The notes under the pieces were generated by a model. That model was not told where the DNA came from and did no database searches. It was given only the letters and a program-made list of their open reading frames with translations. A DNA stretch of 64,000 nucleotides from Aliishimia ponticola (lineage in GTDB: Bacteria > Pseudomonadota > Alphaproteobacteria > Rhodobacterales > Rhodobacteraceae), in NCBI RefSeq assembly GCF_004803475.1, contig NZ_SRKY01000001.1, positions 1,178,001-1,242,000 of the forward strand, read 5' to 3'. The translations under genes and the position numbers were made by a program. This document shows positions 8,457 through 18,225 of the stretch, piece after piece (within the stretch, counting starts at the first letter, position 1; each line of letters starts with the position of its first letter).

Positions 8457-10334
8457 ATGGTTCAGAAATCAGACAACCCTGCCGATCCTTTCAAGAAAGC
8501 GCTCGCCGAGGCCTCCAAGGTCATGGCCGACGATCCCGAACTGAACGTGTCCTACACGGTCGATCCTCCGGGCATGTCCGGCGATTCCATGCGTCTGCCG
8601 CAGGTCTCGCGCCGGATGACACGCGAAGAGGTCCTGCTGGCCCGTGGCACGGCGGATGCGCTGGCGCTGAACCGACGCTATCACAATGGCGAAACCCATG
8701 CCCGCTATGCGCCCCCCGGCGACATGGCACGCGAACTCTATGAGGCGATGGAAACCGCCCGCTGCGAGGCGATGGGCGCGCGCGACATGCCGGGCACGGC
8801 GGGCAATATCGACGCCAAGATCGCACATGAGGCGCTGCGGCGCGGCTATGATCAGGTACGCGAACCAGCCGAAGCCCCCCTGCCCGTCGCGGCCGGCTAT
8901 CTGATCCGCCATCTGGCCACCGGGCGCGATATGCCCAGCGGCGCGCAGAACGTCATGGATTTGTGGCGGCCCTTTATCGAAGAACAGGCGGGCGGGTCTC
9001 TCGAAAATCTCGAAGACATCCTGTCCGACCAGTCCGCTTTCGCGAAATTCGCCCGTCAGGTGATCAGCGATCTGGGCTATGGCGACCAGCTTGGCGACGA
9101 TCCTGACAGTATCGACGAAGATCAGGAAGAAGACGCCGAACAGGACGGGGAAGAGCAGGAAGACCCCGACAATCAGGGGCAGGACAGCGACGGCGAAGAA
9201 GACGCCGAAGGCACCCCGGAACAGACACAGGAAGAACAGCAGGACGCGGCGCAGGCTCAGGTCTCCATGGATGACATGGCCGATCAGGAGATGGGCGAAG
9301 AAGCGGAACTGCCCGAGGGCGAAGCCCCGCTTGAGCCGCCCAGCCCGCAGCCGATTTCCGACGCGGACCCTGAATATCAGGTCTTTTCGACCGAGCATGA
9401 CGAAGAAATCACCGCCGAAGATCTGGCCGAGCCGGTAGAGTTGGAGCGCCTGCGCGCCTATCTCGACCAGCAGCTTGAGCCGCTCAAGGGCGCGGTGAGC
9501 CGTCTTGCCAACAAGCTGCAACGCCGCCTTCAGGCGCAGCAGAACCGGTCTTGGGAATTCGACCGCGAGGAGGGCATCCTGGATGCCGGACGGCTGGCGC
9601 GTGTGGTGGCGAACCCGACCACCCCGCTGAGCTTCAAGGTCGAAAAGGACACCGAATTCCGCGATACGGTCGTGACGCTGCTGCTGGACAATTCCGGTTC
9701 GATGCGCGGGCGGCCGATCTCTATCGCCGCGATTTGCGCCGATGTTCTGGCCCGCACGCTGGAACGCTGCAACGTAAAGGTGGAAATCCTTGGCTTTACC
9801 ACCCGTGCGTGGAAAGGCGGGCTGGCGCGCGAGGCATGGCTGAACGATGGGCGCCCGCATCAGCCGGGCCGTCTGAATGACCTGCGCCACATCACTTACA
9901 AGGGGGCCGATACCCCGTGGCGCCGGTCGCGTGACAATCTGGGCCTGATGATGAAGGAAGGGTTGCTCAAGGAAAACATCGACGGTGAGGCGCTGGAATG
10001 GGCGCATCGCCGGATGCTTGGCCGGTCCGAAGCGCGCAAGATCCTGATGGTGATTTCGGACGGGGCCCCGGTGGATGATTCCACGCTGTCGGTGAACCCG
10101 GCGAACTATCTTGAAAAGCACCTGCGCGACGTGATCGCCATGATCGAACGCCGCAAGGCGGTGGAACTGCTCGCCATTGGTATCGGCCATGACGTGACGC
10201 GCTATTACGACCGCGCCGTGACCATCACCGATGTGGAGCAACTCGCCGGCGCAATGACCGAGCAATTGGCGGCACTGTTCGACAGTGACCCGCGCGCGCG
10301 CGCCCGCGTCATGGGAATCAAGCGCGCCAGCTGA
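8457..10334 (+). CDS. cobT: Aerobic cobaltochelatase subunit CobT
   Basis: This 625-residue protein is the VWA-containing subunit of the aerobic cobaltochelatase. The N-terminal half is helical. A long acidic linker (about residues 215-320, many Glu/Asp/Gln) follows, as usual in CobT. The C-terminal third is a von Willebrand factor A domain with the MIDAS motif [16 protein letters not shown] and the later [14 protein letters not shown]. CobT stacks on the CobS ring and contacts CobN. The ATG at 8457 begins [16 protein letters not shown], the usual CobT N-terminus; a TTG three codons earlier is ignored. Confidence 0.95.
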   Translation: MVQKSDNPADPFKKALAEASKVMADDPELNVSYTVDPPGMSGDSMRLPQVSRRMTREEVLLARGTADALALNRRYHNGETHARYAPPGDMARELYEAMETARCEAMGARDMPGTAGNIDAKIAHEALRRGYDQVREPAEAPLPVAAGYLIRHLATGRDMPSGAQNVMDLWRPFIEEQAGGSLENLEDILSDQSAFAKFARQVISDLGYGDQLGDDPDSIDEDQEEDAEQDGEEQEDPDNQGQDSDGEEDAEGTPEQTQEEQQDAAQAQVSMDDMADQEMGEEAELPEGEAPLEPPSPQPISDADPEYQVFSTEHDEEITAEDLAEPVELERLRAYLDQQLEPLKGAVSRLANKLQRRLQAQQNRSWEFDREEGILDAGRLARVVANPTTPLSFKVEKDTEFRDTVVTLLLDNSGSMRGRPISIAAICADVLARTLERCNVKVEILGFTTRAWKGGLAREAWLNDGRPHQPGRLNDLRHITYKGADTPWRRSRDNLGLMMKEGLLKENIDGEALEWAHRRMLGRSEARKILMVISDGAPVDDSTLSVNPANYLEKHLRDVIAMIERRKAVELLAIGIGHDVTRYYDRAVTITDVEQLAGAMTEQLAALFDSDPRARARVMGIKRAS

Positions 10335-10356
10335 CACGCATGTAAGGGAGGAACAG

Positions 10357-12150
10357 ATGTTCCAGAGTTTCGAGGTCACCGCACGCCCCGAGCAAGGCCC
10401 GCCGCGTCTGGCGGCGCTGCGTGAAAAGATCGCGGCCGCCGGGATTGACGGTTTCATCATCCCGCGCGCCGATGTGCATCAGGGCGAATATGTCGCCGAT
10501 CACGACGCGCGGCTGGCATGGCTGACGGGCTTCACAGGCTCTGCCGGTTTCTGCATCGCGCTTGCAGATATTGCCGGGGTCTTCATCGACGGGCGCTACC
10601 GCACGCAGGTCAAGGCGCAGGTCGATCTGGCGCATTTCACCCCGGTTCCGTGGCCCGAAATCAGTTCCGGCGCGTGGCTGCGCGAACAACTTCCCGAAGG
10701 CGGCAAAGTGGGGTTCGATCCCTGGCTTTTTACCGCCGGACAATTGGCAGAGATCGAAACCGCGCTTGAAGGCAGCGGCATCACCCTTTGCCAGACAGAG
10801 AATTTCGTCGATGCGGTGTGGGAAGACCAGCCGCCGCCTCCCATGGCTCCGGCGCGGGTGCATCCGCTTGAATTCGCGGGCGAGGCCTATGGCGACAAAT
10901 GCGCGAGGCTGGCACAGGATCTGCGCACGGCAGGCCACAGCGCCGCCGTGATTACGCTTCCGGATTCGCTGTGCTGGCTGCTCAACCTGCGTGGCGGCGA
11001 CATTCCCCGCGTGCCGCTTTTGCATGGCTTTGCGATCCTGCACGACACGGCGCAGGTTGATCTGTTCGTGGCGGAAAGCAAGCTGGCGGAACTGGGCGAC
11101 CATTTGCAGGACGATGTGCATGTACGCGCACCCGCCGACTTCCTTACCGCCGTTGCCGCCCTGGATGGGGCTGTTCTGGTCGACAAGAACACCGTTCCGG
11201 TCGTGGTCGCAGACCAGCTTGGCGACAAGGCAGTGATGGGCAGCGACCCTTGCGCCTTGCCCAAAGCCTGCAAGAACGCGGCAGAGATCGAGGGCGCGGC
11301 ACAGGCCCACCTGCGTGATGGCGCGGCAATTGTCGAACTGCTTGCGTGGCTGGACAGTCAACCAGCCGGCAGCCTTACGGAAACGCAGGTCGTCACCCAG
11401 TTGGAAGCCTGCCGCCGTCAGGACAACGCCTTGCAGGATATCTCTTTCGATACGATTTCCGGCACCGGCCCCAATGGCGCGATCATGCATTACCGCGTCA
11501 CCGAAGAGACCGACAGCCGCCTTGAAGACGGGCATCTGCTGGTGCTCGATTCCGGGGGGCAGTACCAGGATGGCACCACCGACATCACCCGGACCATTGC
11601 AATCGGAACGCCTGATGACGAGGCGCGCGCCTGCTTTACCCGCGTGCTGCGCGGGATGATCGGCATGTCCTGCCTGCGTTGGCCCACCGGGCTGGCTGGC
11701 CGCGATATCGAAATGATCGGCCGCTTGCCGCTTTGGCTGGCCGGTCAGGATTTCGATCACGGTCTGGGTCATGGCGTCGGTGCCTATCTCAGTGTCCACG
11801 AGGGGCCGCAGCGTCTGTCGCGGGTCAGCCATGTGCCGCTGAAACCCGGTATGATCCTGTCGAACGAGCCGGGATATTACCGCGAAGGCGCCTTCGGGAT
11901 TCGCATCGAAAACCTGCTGGTCGTGGAAGAGGCCCCTGCTCTTGCGACCGGCGACGCCCATCGCGACATGCTATGCTGGCGGACGCTGACCTTCGCGCCC
12001 ATTGACCGCCGCCTGATCGTGCCCGACATGCTTACCGCCGCGGATCGCGAGTGGCTGAACGCCTATCACGCGCAGGTGCTCGAACATATCGGCCCGCGCG
12101 TCAGCAATGACGCTGCGACATGGTTGCGCGCAGCCTGCGCAGCCATCTAA
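10357..12150 (+). CDS. Xaa-Pro aminopeptidase (M24B family)
   Basis: This 597-residue enzyme has the three-domain layout of long-form aminopeptidase P: two creatinase-like N-terminal domains followed by a pita-bread catalytic domain. The metal ligands are visible: Asp in LVLDSGGQYQDGTTDITRT (both Asp), His in HGLGHGVGAYLSVHEGP, Glu in LSNEPGYY and Glu in GIRIENLLV. It removes N-terminal residues that precede proline and is probably cytoplasmic, since no signal peptide is seen. The start has a strong aagggagga site 5 nt upstream. It follows cobT by 22 nt, but a functional link is not evident. Confidence 0.92.
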   Translation: MFQSFEVTARPEQGPPRLAALREKIAAAGIDGFIIPRADVHQGEYVADHDARLAWLTGFTGSAGFCIALADIAGVFIDGRYRTQVKAQVDLAHFTPVPWPEISSGAWLREQLPEGGKVGFDPWLFTAGQLAEIETALEGSGITLCQTENFVDAVWEDQPPPPMAPARVHPLEFAGEAYGDKCARLAQDLRTAGHSAAVITLPDSLCWLLNLRGGDIPRVPLLHGFAILHDTAQVDLFVAESKLAELGDHLQDDVHVRAPADFLTAVAALDGAVLVDKNTVPVVVADQLGDKAVMGSDPCALPKACKNAAEIEGAAQAHLRDGAAIVELLAWLDSQPAGSLTETQVVTQLEACRRQDNALQDISFDTISGTGPNGAIMHYRVTEETDSRLEDGHLLVLDSGGQYQDGTTDITRTIAIGTPDDEARACFTRVLRGMIGMSCLRWPTGLAGRDIEMIGRLPLWLAGQDFDHGLGHGVGAYLSVHEGPQRLSRVSHVPLKPGMILSNEPGYYREGAFGIRIENLLVVEEAPALATGDAHRDMLCWRTLTFAPIDRRLIVPDMLTAADREWLNAYHAQVLEHIGPRVSNDAATWLRAACAAI

Positions 12151-12211
12151 TGTGTCACGTTGCTGTTACCAACCCTCGGCAGTAGGGTGCAGCACAACGA
12201 AGGAGGACCCC

Positions 12212-12556
12212 ATGGCAGATCATATCAAAATTACCAAGGCAGACGGTCGCTGGAGCGTTCGCGCCGGAGGTGCAGTGCTGGGCGAATCCGACAACGCGCT
12301 GGAACTGGTCGAAGGCGATTACCCCCCGGTGATCTATTTCCCCCGTCAGGACATCGCGATGGCGTTCCTTGATGCCACCGACAAGACCACCCATTGCCCC
12401 CATAAAGGCGATGCAAGCTATTTTTCCGTGGTCACCAAATCCGCCACGCTGGAAAACGCGGTCTGGAGCTATGAGAACCCCAAGGAAGGCGTCGCACGGA
12501 TCAAGGATCATCTGGCCTTTTACACCGGCAATGGCGTGACGGTCGAAAACATCTGA
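12212..12556 (+). CDS. DUF427 domain-containing protein
   Basis: This 114-residue protein matches the DUF427 family: VIYFPRQDIAMAFLDATDKT, then HCPHKGDASYFSV and AVWSYENPKEGV. These segments are highly conserved in the family and the middle one holds a Cys-Pro-His-Lys-Gly cluster. The biochemical role is not established. An aaggagga site sits 8 nt before the ATG. The gene ends at a hairpin that it shares with the convergent ClC gene. Confidence 0.85.
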   Translation: MADHIKITKADGRWSVRAGGAVLGESDNALELVEGDYPPVIYFPRQDIAMAFLDATDKTTHCPHKGDASYFSVVTKSATLENAVWSYENPKEGVARIKDHLAFYTGNGVTVENI

Positions 12557-12568
12557 ACCAAGATAACC

Positions 12569-12596
12569 GAACCCGGCGGGAATTTCCGCCCGGTTC
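12569..12596. terminator. Hairpin between convergent genes, likely bidirectional terminator
   Basis: gaacc-c-ggcgg pairs with ccgcc-c-ggttc across a gaattt loop (10 bp with one C:C mismatch). It lies in the 49-nt gap between the stops of the DUF427 and ClC genes. There is no U-tract, so termination is inferred from its position. Confidence 0.5.
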
Positions 12597-12605
12597 CCGT
12601 TCCGG

Positions 12606-14294
12606 TCAGCTATGCTCCTCTGCGGCGGTTGCCGCGAGGGCCCGGTTATAGGCCTTGAGCGCATCCACATGGAACAAGGTTCCCAAAAGCTGCGGCGGCG
12701 TGTCTTCGCCGGTCAGTGAGACTACCGGCAGGAACGCCACACCGGCCTGATCGAAGACCGGCATCGCCGCTTCCAGCGTCGCATTTCCATCCACATAGGT
12801 GCCGTCCCGGATCATGTCCCAGCATTGCTGTTCTGGCGCGGCGCGTGGGTGATCCGCCGCGCGCATCACGGCACTGACCCGGAACATCGACAGAAGATAG
12901 GCCTGCGGTCCGGCGGCTAAACGTGTGCCGCGGCGTTCCAACTGCGTCAGGAAGAAACTGCGATCGACCAGACGCGATGCCAGCGCCGTGGACATGGACA
13001 CAGAGACCATGACCGCCAGCCCCGTCTGCCAGTCCCCGGTCAATTCAAACACGATCAATGTCGTGGAAATCGGTGCGCCCAGAACGGCCGCCGCCACACC
13101 GCCCATCCCGGCAAGGGCATAGATCGCCACCGCGCCGGACCATTGCGGAAGCACGCTGGTTGCGATTAGCCCAAAGCTTAGCCCGGTCAAACCGCCGATC
13201 ATCAAAGACGGGGAAAACACGCCGCCGCCCATGCGTCCGCCCAGCGTAATCGCCACGGCCACGGATTTGATCAACGCAAAGACGATGGCATCATGCAGCA
13301 AAAGCTGGCCGGTCAGCGCAAGCGAGGTCGTCTCATAGCCGACGCCGATGATATGCGGATACCACACTGCAATCGCCCCCAGCAGCAGCCCCGCCAAGGC
13401 AGGACGCAGCCAGCGCGGCAGCTTGGTGCGCGCTTGCACATTGTTTGCAAGACTATCCGCCCAGAAGATCCCGCGCATCAGGAACACCGCAACCGCGCCG
13501 CATAGCAGCCCCAACAGCAGGAAGGCCGGAAGTTCGATGTAGAACGCCAATTCCGACGCGGTGGGCAGCGCAAATTCCGTCACACCGCCATATTCCAGCC
13601 GGTTGATGACGGTTCCCGCAGCGGACGCGATGACAATCGGCGCAAAGGCATGGACCGCGAAGTGCCGCAGCACGACCTCCAGCGCAAACAGCGCGCCGGC
13701 GATGGGTGCGTTGAAACTGGCCGATACCGCAGCCGCCACTGCGCAGCCCAGCAAATCGCGCCCCGTGATGCCATCGGCGGCAATCCGGTTGCTGATCCAT
13801 GTGGACAGCACGCCGGCCAAGTGAACGACAGGCCCCTCTCGCCCAGAGGAGCCACCCGAACTCAGCGTAATCAGCGAGGCCAGCGCAGAGGCCACCCCCG
13901 CCCGCTGTTCCACCCGGCCATCTTTCAGCGCCGCGCCCTCGATCACATCAGCGACGGACCGCACCCGGCCATCGGGCGTGAAATTGTGCAGGATCAGCCC
14001 CACAACAAGGCCGCCCACCACCGGGATGATGACGATCACGTACCATGGCAGACTGCCCGCATGGCTGTGCAGATATTGCACGTCATCGGTGCGGTAGATC
14101 ACCGCTTGCAGTGTCTCGATCCCCTTGCGGAAGAACAGCGCCGCGAACCCGGCCGCGATCCCGACCACCAGGGCGATGAACCAGAACTGGATCTGGCTTG
14201 GCCCGCGTCGGCGCAGCATTTCCCAGCCGCCTTTGCAGGCAGTCACGGCCTGATCCAGCTGTTCGGACAGAATGGAACGGTTCGGCGCAGACAT
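12606..14294 (-). CDS. ClC-family chloride channel or H+/Cl- antiporter
   Basis: This 562-residue inner-membrane protein shows the ClC fingerprints. GSSGREGPVV contains the gating glutamate of the selectivity filter, GGRMGGGVFSPSLMIGG matches the GKxxGGVFxP block, and PISTTLIVFELTGDW lies in the last helices. About ten hydrophobic segments span residues 35-440. The last 100 residues are a soluble tail with weak CBS-like character (FDQAGVAFLPVVSLTGE), probably one degenerate CBS unit. Whether it is a channel or an exchanger cannot be settled from these motifs alone. It lies 90 nt downstream of recN on the same strand and may be read through from it. Confidence 0.9.
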   Translation of the reverse strand: MSAPNRSILSEQLDQAVTACKGGWEMLRRRGPSQIQFWFIALVVGIAAGFAALFFRKGIETLQAVIYRTDDVQYLHSHAGSLPWYVIVIIPVVGGLVVGLILHNFTPDGRVRSVADVIEGAALKDGRVEQRAGVASALASLITLSSGGSSGREGPVVHLAGVLSTWISNRIAADGITGRDLLGCAVAAAVSASFNAPIAGALFALEVVLRHFAVHAFAPIVIASAAGTVINRLEYGGVTEFALPTASELAFYIELPAFLLLGLLCGAVAVFLMRGIFWADSLANNVQARTKLPRWLRPALAGLLLGAIAVWYPHIIGVGYETTSLALTGQLLLHDAIVFALIKSVAVAITLGGRMGGGVFSPSLMIGGLTGLSFGLIATSVLPQWSGAVAIYALAGMGGVAAAVLGAPISTTLIVFELTGDWQTGLAVMVSVSMSTALASRLVDRSFFLTQLERRGTRLAAGPQAYLLSMFRVSAVMRAADHPRAAPEQQCWDMIRDGTYVDGNATLEAAMPVFDQAGVAFLPVVSLTGEDTPPQLLGTLFHVDALKAYNRALAATAAEEHS

Positions 14295-14384
14295 TTCGGC
14301 ACACTGTTCTGACAGGTCTCACATTCGGTGATACGCTTCAGGAGCGCCGTGTAAAACCCCGTATGGGCGAAGATTTTCGCGGCG

Positions 14385-16034
14385 TTACCCGGAAAGCAAA
14401 GCCTGCGCAGCGCTGCGGGCCTCTGGGGTGATGCGATCACCGGACAACATCCGCGCGATTTCGTCCACCCGTTCCTCGGGCAGAAGCGGCACCACGGTAG
14501 AGGTCGTCATCCCGTCTTCGACCTGCTTTTCCACCCGCCAGTGATGCGCCCCAAGCGCTGCCACCTGCGGCGAGTGGGTAACGACCAGCACCTGCCCGTC
14601 CTCTGCCAGTGCCGCCAATCGGCGTCCGACCGCATCCGCCGTCGCACCGCCAACGCCCCGGTCGATCTCGTCGAAGATCATGGTGATGCCCTGCTGACCT
14701 TCGGTCAGGCACACTTTGAGCGCCAGCAAAAACCGGCTGAGTTCACCACCGCTGGCGATCTTGTTCAGCGGCCCGGCTGGTGCGCCGGGGTTCGTGGCAA
14801 CGGTGAAGGCCACCGCATCCTGCCCTTCCGGGCCGGGGGTGTCATCGCTGATCTGGGTTGTGAAAACCGCCCGCTCCATCTTGAGCGGGGCAAGCTCTGC
14901 GCGCACGGCTGTGTCCAGACGCTCTGCCGCCGCGCGCCGCGCCGCGCTCAACGCATCCGCTGCTGTGGCGAATTCCTGTTCGGCCACGCGCCAATCGGCC
15001 TGAAGCCGTTCGATATCCGCGTCACCATCGTCCAGCTGCGCCAGCCGCGCACGCAGGCTGTCGGCAAAATCCGCAAGCGCATCGGGTTCGACCCCGTGCT
15101 TGCGCGCAAGCCCACGGATCGCGAACAGACGTTCCTCGCAGCTTTCCAGTTCCGCCGGGTTGAAGGTCAGCACATCAAGGCAGCGCTCGACACCGCTGGC
15201 CGCATCGCCAAGTTCGTTCAGCGCCCGCCCCAGCGCGGCAATCGGTTCCTCCAACTGCCCTTCGGCCCGGTCCGCCACCCCTTCGAGCCAGCGCAGCGCG
15301 TCCGACAAGGCCCCTTCGGCGCCCTCATAACCCAACGCCGCCTGGGCGCGGCCCACATCGCCTGCAATCTTTTCGGAGGCCTGCATCATGCGCCGCTGCG
15401 AGTCGAGCGTTTCTTCCTCGCCCGGTTGCGGATCGAGCTTGTCCAGTTCGGACACCGCGTGGCGCAGGAAATCTTCCTCTGCCCGCACCGCGTCGATCGC
15501 CTCTTCCGCCGCGCGCAACGCCTTTTCCGCCGCGCGCAATCCGGCCCATCCCGCACGGGTGTCCTGCAACAGCGGCGCATGGCCGCCAAAACTGTCGAGA
15601 ATGTCGCGATGCCCGCGGGTGTTAAGCAATCCGCGATCATCATGCTGCCCGTGCAGCTCCAACAGCACTTCGGACAGCGCCCGCAGCACCTCCCCACTGG
15701 CGCGCCGGTCGTTGACCCATGCGGTCTTGCGCCCATCCGCCGTGTTGACCCGCCGCAGCAGCAATTCGTCGCTTTCGGGCAGACCGGCCTCGCGCAGGAC
15801 AGCACGCGCCGGATGCGCCTCGTCCAGATCGAACCACGCGGTCACTTCACCGGTCTGCGCGCCCTGACGCACCAGATCGGCCCGCCCGCGCCACCCCAGA
15901 ACGAAGCCAAGCGCATCCAGCAAGATCGACTTGCCGGCCCCGGTTTCGCCGGTCAACACGTTAAGACCCGGATGGAACGCCAGTTCCAACCGTTCGATGA
16001 TCAGCATGTCCCGGATTTCAAGCCCGCGCAGCAT
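14385..16034 (-). CDS. recN: DNA repair protein RecN
   Basis: This 549-residue SMC-like ATPase is involved in double-strand break repair. Walker A GLNVLTGETGAGKSILLDAL is near the N-terminus, the ABC signature ASGGELSRFLLALKV is around residue 430, and Walker B ITMIFDEIDRGVGGATADAV follows. The two head segments flank a coiled-coil middle rich in Ala, Glu and Arg (about residues 155-390). Length and the start MLRGLEIRDMLIIERLELAF fit the family. It follows bamD in the same orientation, an order common in this lineage. No LexA box was identified. Confidence 0.96.
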   Translation of the reverse strand: MLRGLEIRDMLIIERLELAFHPGLNVLTGETGAGKSILLDALGFVLGWRGRADLVRQGAQTGEVTAWFDLDEAHPARAVLREAGLPESDELLLRRVNTADGRKTAWVNDRRASGEVLRALSEVLLELHGQHDDRGLLNTRGHRDILDSFGGHAPLLQDTRAGWAGLRAAEKALRAAEEAIDAVRAEEDFLRHAVSELDKLDPQPGEEETLDSQRRMMQASEKIAGDVGRAQAALGYEGAEGALSDALRWLEGVADRAEGQLEEPIAALGRALNELGDAASGVERCLDVLTFNPAELESCEERLFAIRGLARKHGVEPDALADFADSLRARLAQLDDGDADIERLQADWRVAEQEFATAADALSAARRAAAERLDTAVRAELAPLKMERAVFTTQISDDTPGPEGQDAVAFTVATNPGAPAGPLNKIASGGELSRFLLALKVCLTEGQQGITMIFDEIDRGVGGATADAVGRRLAALAEDGQVLVVTHSPQVAALGAHHWRVEKQVEDGMTTSTVVPLLPEERVDEIARMLSGDRITPEARSAAQALLSG

Positions 16035-16050
16035 CAGCGTCGTCCCGTAG

Positions 16051-16068
16051 GGTGTGCTTCAGCACACC
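16051..16068 (-). other. Perfect hairpin between bamD and recN
   Basis: ggtgtgct-tc-agcacacc is an 18-nt near-perfect palindrome in the 37-nt gap between the bamD stop and the recN start. It lacks a U-tract, so it could attenuate or protect the message rather than terminate it. This is inference from structure only. Confidence 0.4.
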
Positions 16069-16071
16069 TGA

Positions 16072-16938
16072 CTATAGCCACTTGCCCTGGATCATTTGGC
16101 GATACACCTGCGCCAGCCAGTTATTGCCGCGCACTTTCGGCTCAAGCCCGACCCCGGTCAGCAGCGCATAACTTGCCTTGTACCATTCGGTCGACTGGAA
16201 GTTGTAGCCAAGGATCGCCCCAGCCGACTGCGCCTCATCCGTAAGACCCAGCGACAGATACGCCTCCACCAAACGGTGCAGCGCTTCGGCAGTGTGGGTC
16301 GTGGTTTGGAAATCTTCAACCACCACGCGGAAACGGTTGATCGCCGCCGGGTAATGTTCGCGCTTCAGGTAGTAGCGCCCGATTTCCATTTCCTTGCCCG
16401 CAAGGTGATCGAAGGCAAGGTCGAATTTCAGGATGGACGATTTAGCGTATTCGCTATCGGGATACCGTTCAATCACCTGCCGCAACGATTGCAGCGCCTG
16501 GAAGGTCAGTCCCTGATCCCGGCCCACATCGTCAATCTGGTCGTAATAGCTGAGCGCCAGAAGATACTGCGCATAGGCCGCGTCATCGTCATCGGGATAG
16601 AAGTCGATGAAGCGCTGCGCGGCAGAGCGGCTATTCTCGTAATCGCGGTCCTGATGATAGGAATAGGCCTGCATGATCAGCGCCCGCTTGGCCAGATCGC
16701 TATACGGGTAAAGCCGTTCGATTTCGCCAAAATAGAAGGCCGCGTCATCGGGACGCCGCCGTTCCAGTTCGAATTCCCCACGCTCGAAGATTTGAAGCGG
16801 GGTATAGGTTTCCAGCGGGATTTCTTCGTTCGAGAAAAAGCCAGCGCCGCCGCCATTGCCGCAGCCCGAAAGGGCCACAGCGAGCGCCGCCGCCGAGAGC
16901 CACTTACCTGCGCGGATCCGCACCGAGACGCTCGTCAT
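16072..16938 (-). CDS. bamD: Outer membrane assembly lipoprotein BamD (ComL)
   Basis: This 288-residue lipoprotein has the lipobox LAVALSGCGNGGGAGFF, with Cys about 27 residues in, so it is lipidated and outer-membrane attached. The mature part is a string of TPR-like helices (ETYTPLQIFERGEFELERRR and then ALSYYDQIDDVGRDQGLTFQ), as in BamD, the essential partner of BamA in folding outer-membrane beta-barrels. The ATG at 16938 has aagg 9 nt upstream; an upstream in-frame GTG at 16959 is less likely. It lies downstream of lpxC, so envelope biogenesis genes continue past the division cluster. Confidence 0.95.
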   Translation of the reverse strand: MTSVSVRIRAGKWLSAAALAVALSGCGNGGGAGFFSNEEIPLETYTPLQIFERGEFELERRRPDDAAFYFGEIERLYPYSDLAKRALIMQAYSYHQDRDYENSRSAAQRFIDFYPDDDDAAYAQYLLALSYYDQIDDVGRDQGLTFQALQSLRQVIERYPDSEYAKSSILKFDLAFDHLAGKEMEIGRYYLKREHYPAAINRFRVVVEDFQTTTHTAEALHRLVEAYLSLGLTDEAQSAGAILGYNFQSTEWYKASYALLTGVGLEPKVRGNNWLAQVYRQMIQGKWL

Positions 16939-17079
16939 ACCCAATGCCCTTGTTTCCACTTCAGCACGCGAAGGTCACCCCACCAGAGCCATCATCCTCA
17001 GATCGCTCTAGCACATTCACTTCCAAGGCTGAAAGTCGATTCAGGTCGTTTTGACAATCCATTCGCAGACTGTGACCCG

Positions 17080-18003
17080 TCAGGCGACTCGGGGCACTTC
17101 GCTCCAATGCAGCCCTGCCCCGGGAAGCCGGGCTGTCCGGGCGTCATCGCATGTTACCATCCGGACGGCGCCGGGGGTCGCGAAGAGTTTGCGCAGCAGC
17201 ATATTGGTCAGGGTATGCCCGGCCTTGTCGCCAGTGTAATGGCCGATCAGCGGGGCCCCCGCCAGTGCCAGATCGCCGAGCGCGTCCAGCATCTTGTGGC
17301 GAACAGGTTCGTCCCTGTGGCGCAGACCGCCGGGGCTGACCACATGACCGCCATCAAAGACCACAGCATTCACGCCGGGCGCGCCACCAAGGGCAAGCCC
17401 ATTGGCCTGCATCGCCTCGACATCCGCTTTCCGGCAGAAGGTCCGGCTGTCGCACAATTCGCGGGCAAAGCTGCCATTGGCCATATTCAGTCGCTTGGAC
17501 TGCTTGCCGATGGCTGCGTCTTCGAAGTCGATATGGAACTCGATGCCCATCTCTTCGGAGGGAGAAATCGTCGCCGTCGCACCGTTATGCGTCACGGAGA
17601 CTTCCTCGACCACTTCGAAGGCGCGCACCGGCACGTTGAGCCGCTGCAAACCACGCTGCATGATCCCGCGCACGAAAGGTGCGGCGGACCCGTCCAGGAT
17701 CGGAACTTCCGGGCCGTCGATTTCGATCAGCGCATTATGAACACCGCACCCGGCCAGCGCCGCCATGAGGTGTTCGACCGTGGAAACGGACACGCCCGCT
17801 TCGTTGATCAGCTTGGTGCACAGCGGAGAATGCTCCGCCACGTCCCAGCGCGCGGGCACAAGGTTGTCCTTGCCGATCACGTCGACTCGTTTGAACCAGA
17901 TTCCATGCTCCGCGGACGCAGGAAAGATCGTGATCCGGGCAGATGCGCCCGAATGCAAGCCTTTGCCCCGAAAGGTGACCGATGATTTGATCGTTGTCTG
18001 CAC
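17080..18003 (-). CDS. lpxC: UDP-3-O-acyl-N-acetylglucosamine deacetylase LpxC
   Basis: This 307-residue zinc amidohydrolase catalyses the committed step of lipid A synthesis. It has TFRGKGLHSG at the N-terminus, the zinc ligand His in STVEHLMAALAG, and HKMLDALGDLALAG with the second His and the Asp. The family normally begins (M)QTTxKSSV, and a GTG at 18003 encodes exactly that start, preceded by ggggcag. The same frame is open upstream to an ATG at 18120, but that extension is AT-rich, unlike LpxC, and probably the promoter or leader. Gene order ftsZ-lpxC is classic. An ftsZ terminator separates the two, so lpxC likely has its own promoter. Confidence 0.95.
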   Translation of the reverse strand: MQTTIKSSVTFRGKGLHSGASARITIFPASAEHGIWFKRVDVIGKDNLVPARWDVAEHSPLCTKLINEAGVSVSTVEHLMAALAGCGVHNALIEIDGPEVPILDGSAAPFVRGIMQRGLQRLNVPVRAFEVVEEVSVTHNGATATISPSEEMGIEFHIDFEDAAIGKQSKRLNMANGSFARELCDSRTFCRKADVEAMQANGLALGGAPGVNAVVFDGGHVVSPGGLRHRDEPVRHKMLDALGDLALAGAPLIGHYTGDKAGHTLTNMLLRKLFATPGAVRMVTCDDARTARLPGAGLHWSEVPRVA

Positions 18004-18168
18004 TGCTGCCCCGTAGCGTTGTTCGCGTATCTTGTTAGCGTTCACAAAGTTTACCGTTGTTAATGAAATATTGTTATGAGGCCGAAGGCTCAACACACGC
18101 TTTGTAACGGTTTGAAACATGACGGGCTGTAGTGGCGAAACCTTGCCACGCGCGCACTAAACATCTGA

Positions 18169-18203
18169 TAAAAAACGAAAAAGGGCCGCACGAAGCGGCC
18201 CCT
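18169..18203 (-). terminator. Rho-independent terminator of ftsZ
   Basis: Read on the minus strand after the ftsZ stop, ggggccgc-ttcgt-gcggccc forms a 7-bp GC stem with a 5-nt loop, followed by tttttcgttttttatc. This is a canonical intrinsic terminator that separates ftsZ from lpxC. Confidence 0.9.
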
Positions 18204-18225
18204 TTAATGAAACAATGTTTCAGGA

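Noticed and set aside
18004-18120. N-terminal extension of LpxC from ATG 18120
   Set aside because: The extension is AT-rich, unlike LpxC, and the family normally starts at QTTIKSSV, exactly where the GTG at 18003 lies.
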